Shown: piece after piece, positions 5,565 to 6,667 of the stretch
Layout: each line of letters begins with the position of its first letter
Numbering within the stretch: the stretch's first letter is position 1
Source: Desulfobacterales bacterium
Lineage (GTDB): Bacteria; Desulfobacterota; Desulfobacteria; Desulfobacterales; UBA5852
Assembly: GCA_016735415.1 (NCBI GenBank)
Contig: JAERRP010000031.1
Span: 1-6,667, forward strand
Length of the DNA stretch: 6,667 nucleotides
Reading direction: 5' to 3'
Notes under the pieces: model-generated
Database searches by the model: none
The model's input: the letters and a program-made list of their open reading frames with translations, nothing else
Told to the model about the DNA's origin: nothing
Translations under genes and position numbers: made by a program

Positions 5565-6152
5565 ATGACACTCTACATCTTCGATATGGGAGAGGTTGTC
5601 GCTTGTAATACCGATGTTTTCCCTCCGGTCTTCAACCATCTGAAAATTACAGCCGAACAGTTCTACGTGTTGGCCGGACCAAATCTGGAAAGGCTGATGA
5701 ACGGCGAGATCAGCGTCGATGACTTCTGGATGCGTTTTTCGTTAAGATACGGGAAAAAGGTGAAAGAGGAACTCTTCGTCAAATATTTCAACCCAGGCCT
5801 CGATCAAAATGTTGTGGCCATCCTGAAGCAGTTAAAAAATACGGCGCGGGTGGTTTGCGGGACAAATACCTTTGACCCTCACTACGATTATCTTTCGCCG
5901 CGTGGCTACTATAACCTGTTCGATGCCGTTTATGCTTCCAATAAAATTGGAGTGTCCAAGCCCCATCCTGATTTCTACCAACGAATCCTCATTACCGAAG
6001 GGGTGAAACCCGAAGATTCCGTTTTTATAGATGACGCCGAGGTGAATGTGCGTTCGGCTGCAAAACTTGGCATATGGTCAATTCTGTTTAAAAATGCCAC
6101 CAGTTTACGATCCGAAATCGATCGCCACCAGGGTGAAAAAGGCCTGGAATGA
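5565..6152 (+). CDS. HAD-superfamily phosphatase, YihX-like
   Basis: A probable cytoplasmic phosphohydrolase of 195 residues, a full-length match in size to YihX-type HAD phosphatases (E. coli YihX dephosphorylates alpha-glucose-1-phosphate). Motif I is YIFDMGEVV with nucleophile D7. The usual second Asp is replaced by G9, as I recall also for the DLGNV of YihX. Motif II is CGTNTF with T100, motif III is SKP with K132, and motif IV is FIDDAEVNV with D156-D157. A helical cap lies between about 17 and 80. ATG 5565 follows AAGGA (5551-5555), which overlaps the end of the permease gene, so translation is probably coupled. Placement directly after importer genes suggests action on a phosphorylated form of the imported solute. 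That link is inference. Confidence 0.88.
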   Translation: MTLYIFDMGEVVACNTDVFPPVFNHLKITAEQFYVLAGPNLERLMNGEISVDDFWMRFSLRYGKKVKEELFVKYFNPGLDQNVVAILKQLKNTARVVCGTNTFDPHYDYLSPRGYYNLFDAVYASNKIGVSKPHPDFYQRILITEGVKPEDSVFIDDAEVNVRSAAKLGIWSILFKNATSLRSEIDRHQGEKGLE

Positions 6153-6173
6153 CCTATTTGCCCTGGATTGGAA

Positions 6174-6317
6174 ATGGGGGTCGGACCAAGCCAGCATATT
6201 GACATAACGTTGAAAAAGGGTAAAAGAATAGTCAAGAATGAAGACTTGACCCTGGGCAGTTTTTTAAACGAAGCAAGCTTCGGGGAATTTAACCCAATAA
6301 CTCATGAAAATCTGTGA
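6174..6317 (+). CDS. Doubtful 47-residue ORF after the phosphatase gene
   Basis: From ATG 6174 the frame reads MGVGPSQHIDITLKKGKR and continues hydrophilic to TGA 6315-6317. It begins 21 nt after the phosphatase stop with only a weak ribosome site (ggattgga). The amino-acid mix looks protein-like, but I recognise no family. The frame runs through a REP-like repeat and into the tandem repeat, which argues against a conserved gene. It may be a chance ORF or a remnant. Confidence 0.15.
   Translation: MGVGPSQHIDITLKKGKRIVKNEDLTLGSFLNEASFGEFNPITHENL
6231..6250. repeat. REP-like inverted repeat
   Basis: GTCAAG (6231-6236) and CTTGAC (6245-6250) form a 6-bp perfect stem around 8 nt. The sequence resembles short REP palindromes that I recall being scattered between genes in deltaproteobacteria and related groups. 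Only one copy is present in the window, so its repetitive nature is an inference. Confidence 0.35.
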
Positions 6318-6336
6318 AATCTGCGTAATCTGTGGA
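6310..6336 (+). repeat. Three tandem 9-nt repeats (ATCTGYGNA)
   Basis: ATCTGTGAA, ATCTGCGTA and ATCTGTGGA follow each other without gaps, a clean period of 9 differing at three positions. Similar ATCTGCGTAATCTG tracts are familiar intergenic repeats in diverse bacteria. The array is far too short to be a CRISPR. Confidence 0.7.
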
Positions 6337-6415
6337 TTAAAATTGTAAACAGGGAACTATGCAGAGGCGATTTGAGTAACCGGCTGTGCCTTATTGTGAT
6401 ACCGGCCAGATTGTG

Positions 6416-6421
6416 TGGAGG
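6416..6421 (+). promoter_or_regulatory. Shine-Dalgarno site of the channel gene
   Basis: TGGAGG lies 9 nt before ATG 6431 and decides the start of the partial potassium-channel gene. Confidence 0.6.
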
Positions 6422-6430
6422 CTCTTTTTG

Positions 6431-6667
6431 ATGAAATTTATTCCCTCCCAGGTAATTTACTTTGTTCGAAGCAGGACAACGAAGAGAAACCTAAAACTCC
6501 TGTTCAGGTTTCTTTTAGCCTTAACGGCTATTGTCATAATATACAGTATTCTGTTTCATTTCATAATGGTTTTTGAAGATAGAGAATTTAGCTGGATTAC
6601 AGGTTTCTATTGGACTCTCACTGTGATGTCCACGCTTGGCTTTGGTGATATCACTTTTGCAAGCGAT
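6431..6667 (+). CDS. Two-TM potassium channel, N-terminal part (3' partial)
   Basis: The inner-membrane pore part of a potassium channel. The 79 codons to the window edge show a basic N-terminus (RSRTTKRNLK, 13-22), a first membrane helix at about 24-48, a pore helix at about 55-66 (WITGFYWTLTVM) and a selectivity filter STLGFGDI (67-74). The filter has GFGD in place of the commoner GYGD. Pore domains with MSTLGFGDITF usually continue into a second membrane helix and a cytoplasmic TrkA-N/RCK domain, which would lie beyond the window. The gene is AT-rich (88 of 237 bases are G or C) compared with the left end of the window. It has its own ribosome site and lies 278 nt after the phosphatase, so it is probably a separate transcription unit. 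Confidence 0.88.
   Translation, partial: MKFIPSQVIYFVRSRTTKRNLKLLFRFLLALTAIVIIYSILFHFIMVFEDREFSWITGFYWTLTVMSTLGFGDITFASD

Larger units (their letters stand above)
6153..6430. other. Intergenic region with short repeats
   Basis: These 278 nt separate the transporter genes from the potassium-channel gene. They contain a doubtful 47-codon ORF, a REP-like inverted repeat (6231-6250), a CGAAG/CTTCG stem (6269-6282) and a 3 x 9 nt tandem repeat (6310-6336). A weak promoter-like pair, TTGAGT (6372-6377) and TGTGAT (6395-6400), has a 17-nt spacer and could serve the channel gene. No clear terminator follows the phosphatase. Confidence 0.5.

Noticed and set aside
6269..6282. CGAAG(CAAG)CTTCG hairpin as a terminator after the phosphatase
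   Set aside because: The stem is short and no T-run follows it on either strand at the right place. It may be a chance palindrome.
6310..6336. CRISPR array
   Set aside because: The units are only 9 nt and have no spacers. No cas genes are nearby.

Overview
The window looks like a chromosomal stretch from a Gram-negative bacterium, probably a Desulfobacterota/deltaproteobacterium. This is an inference from gene style: a CstB-like sulfur enzyme, a BrnT/BrnA-type toxin-antitoxin remnant of a kind I associate with that group, and a substrate-binding protein with a plain signal peptide and no lipobox. No marker gene fixes the taxonomy. Base composition changes along the window: the left gene is visibly GC-rich, the transporter genes are intermediate, and the last gene is AT-rich (about 37% GC by count).

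Layout. (1) Positions 2-1327: a metallo-beta-lactamase/double-rhodanese fusion (persulfide dioxygenase-sulfurtransferase type), cut by the left window edge. (2) Positions 1328-1995: a small gene graveyard. It holds an internally deleted amidinohydrolase (DDAH/arginine deiminase-like) gene reduced to its two ends, the C-terminal tail of a BrnT-like toxin, and a BrnA/CopG-like antitoxin gene split by a MITE-like element. That element is a long imperfect hairpin flanked by a 6-7 bp target duplication. Removing the insert with one copy of the duplication restores a 75-codon antitoxin frame. (3) Positions 1996-2417: an intergenic leader with a candidate promoter and a doubtful 30-codon ORF. (4) Positions 2418-6152: four same-strand genes, namely a CUT1-type sugar ABC importer (binding protein and two permeases) and a HAD phosphatase resembling YihX. 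A strong terminator-like hairpin lies between the binding protein and the first permease. No ATPase gene is present. (5) Positions 6153-6430: an intergenic stretch with REP-like and 9-nt tandem repeats and possible short ORFs. (6) Positions 6431-6667: the start of a two-TM potassium channel with a GFGD filter, cut by the right edge.

How they work together. The transporter genes should bring a carbohydrate-like solute from periplasm to cytoplasm, using an ATPase encoded elsewhere. The tightly coupled phosphatase may act on a phosphorylated product of that solute. The left-hand fusion enzyme belongs to persulfide/sulfide detoxification and is not functionally linked to the importer by anything visible. 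The most unusual part is the decayed region between them, where several short remnants can be read and partly reconstructed by eye.
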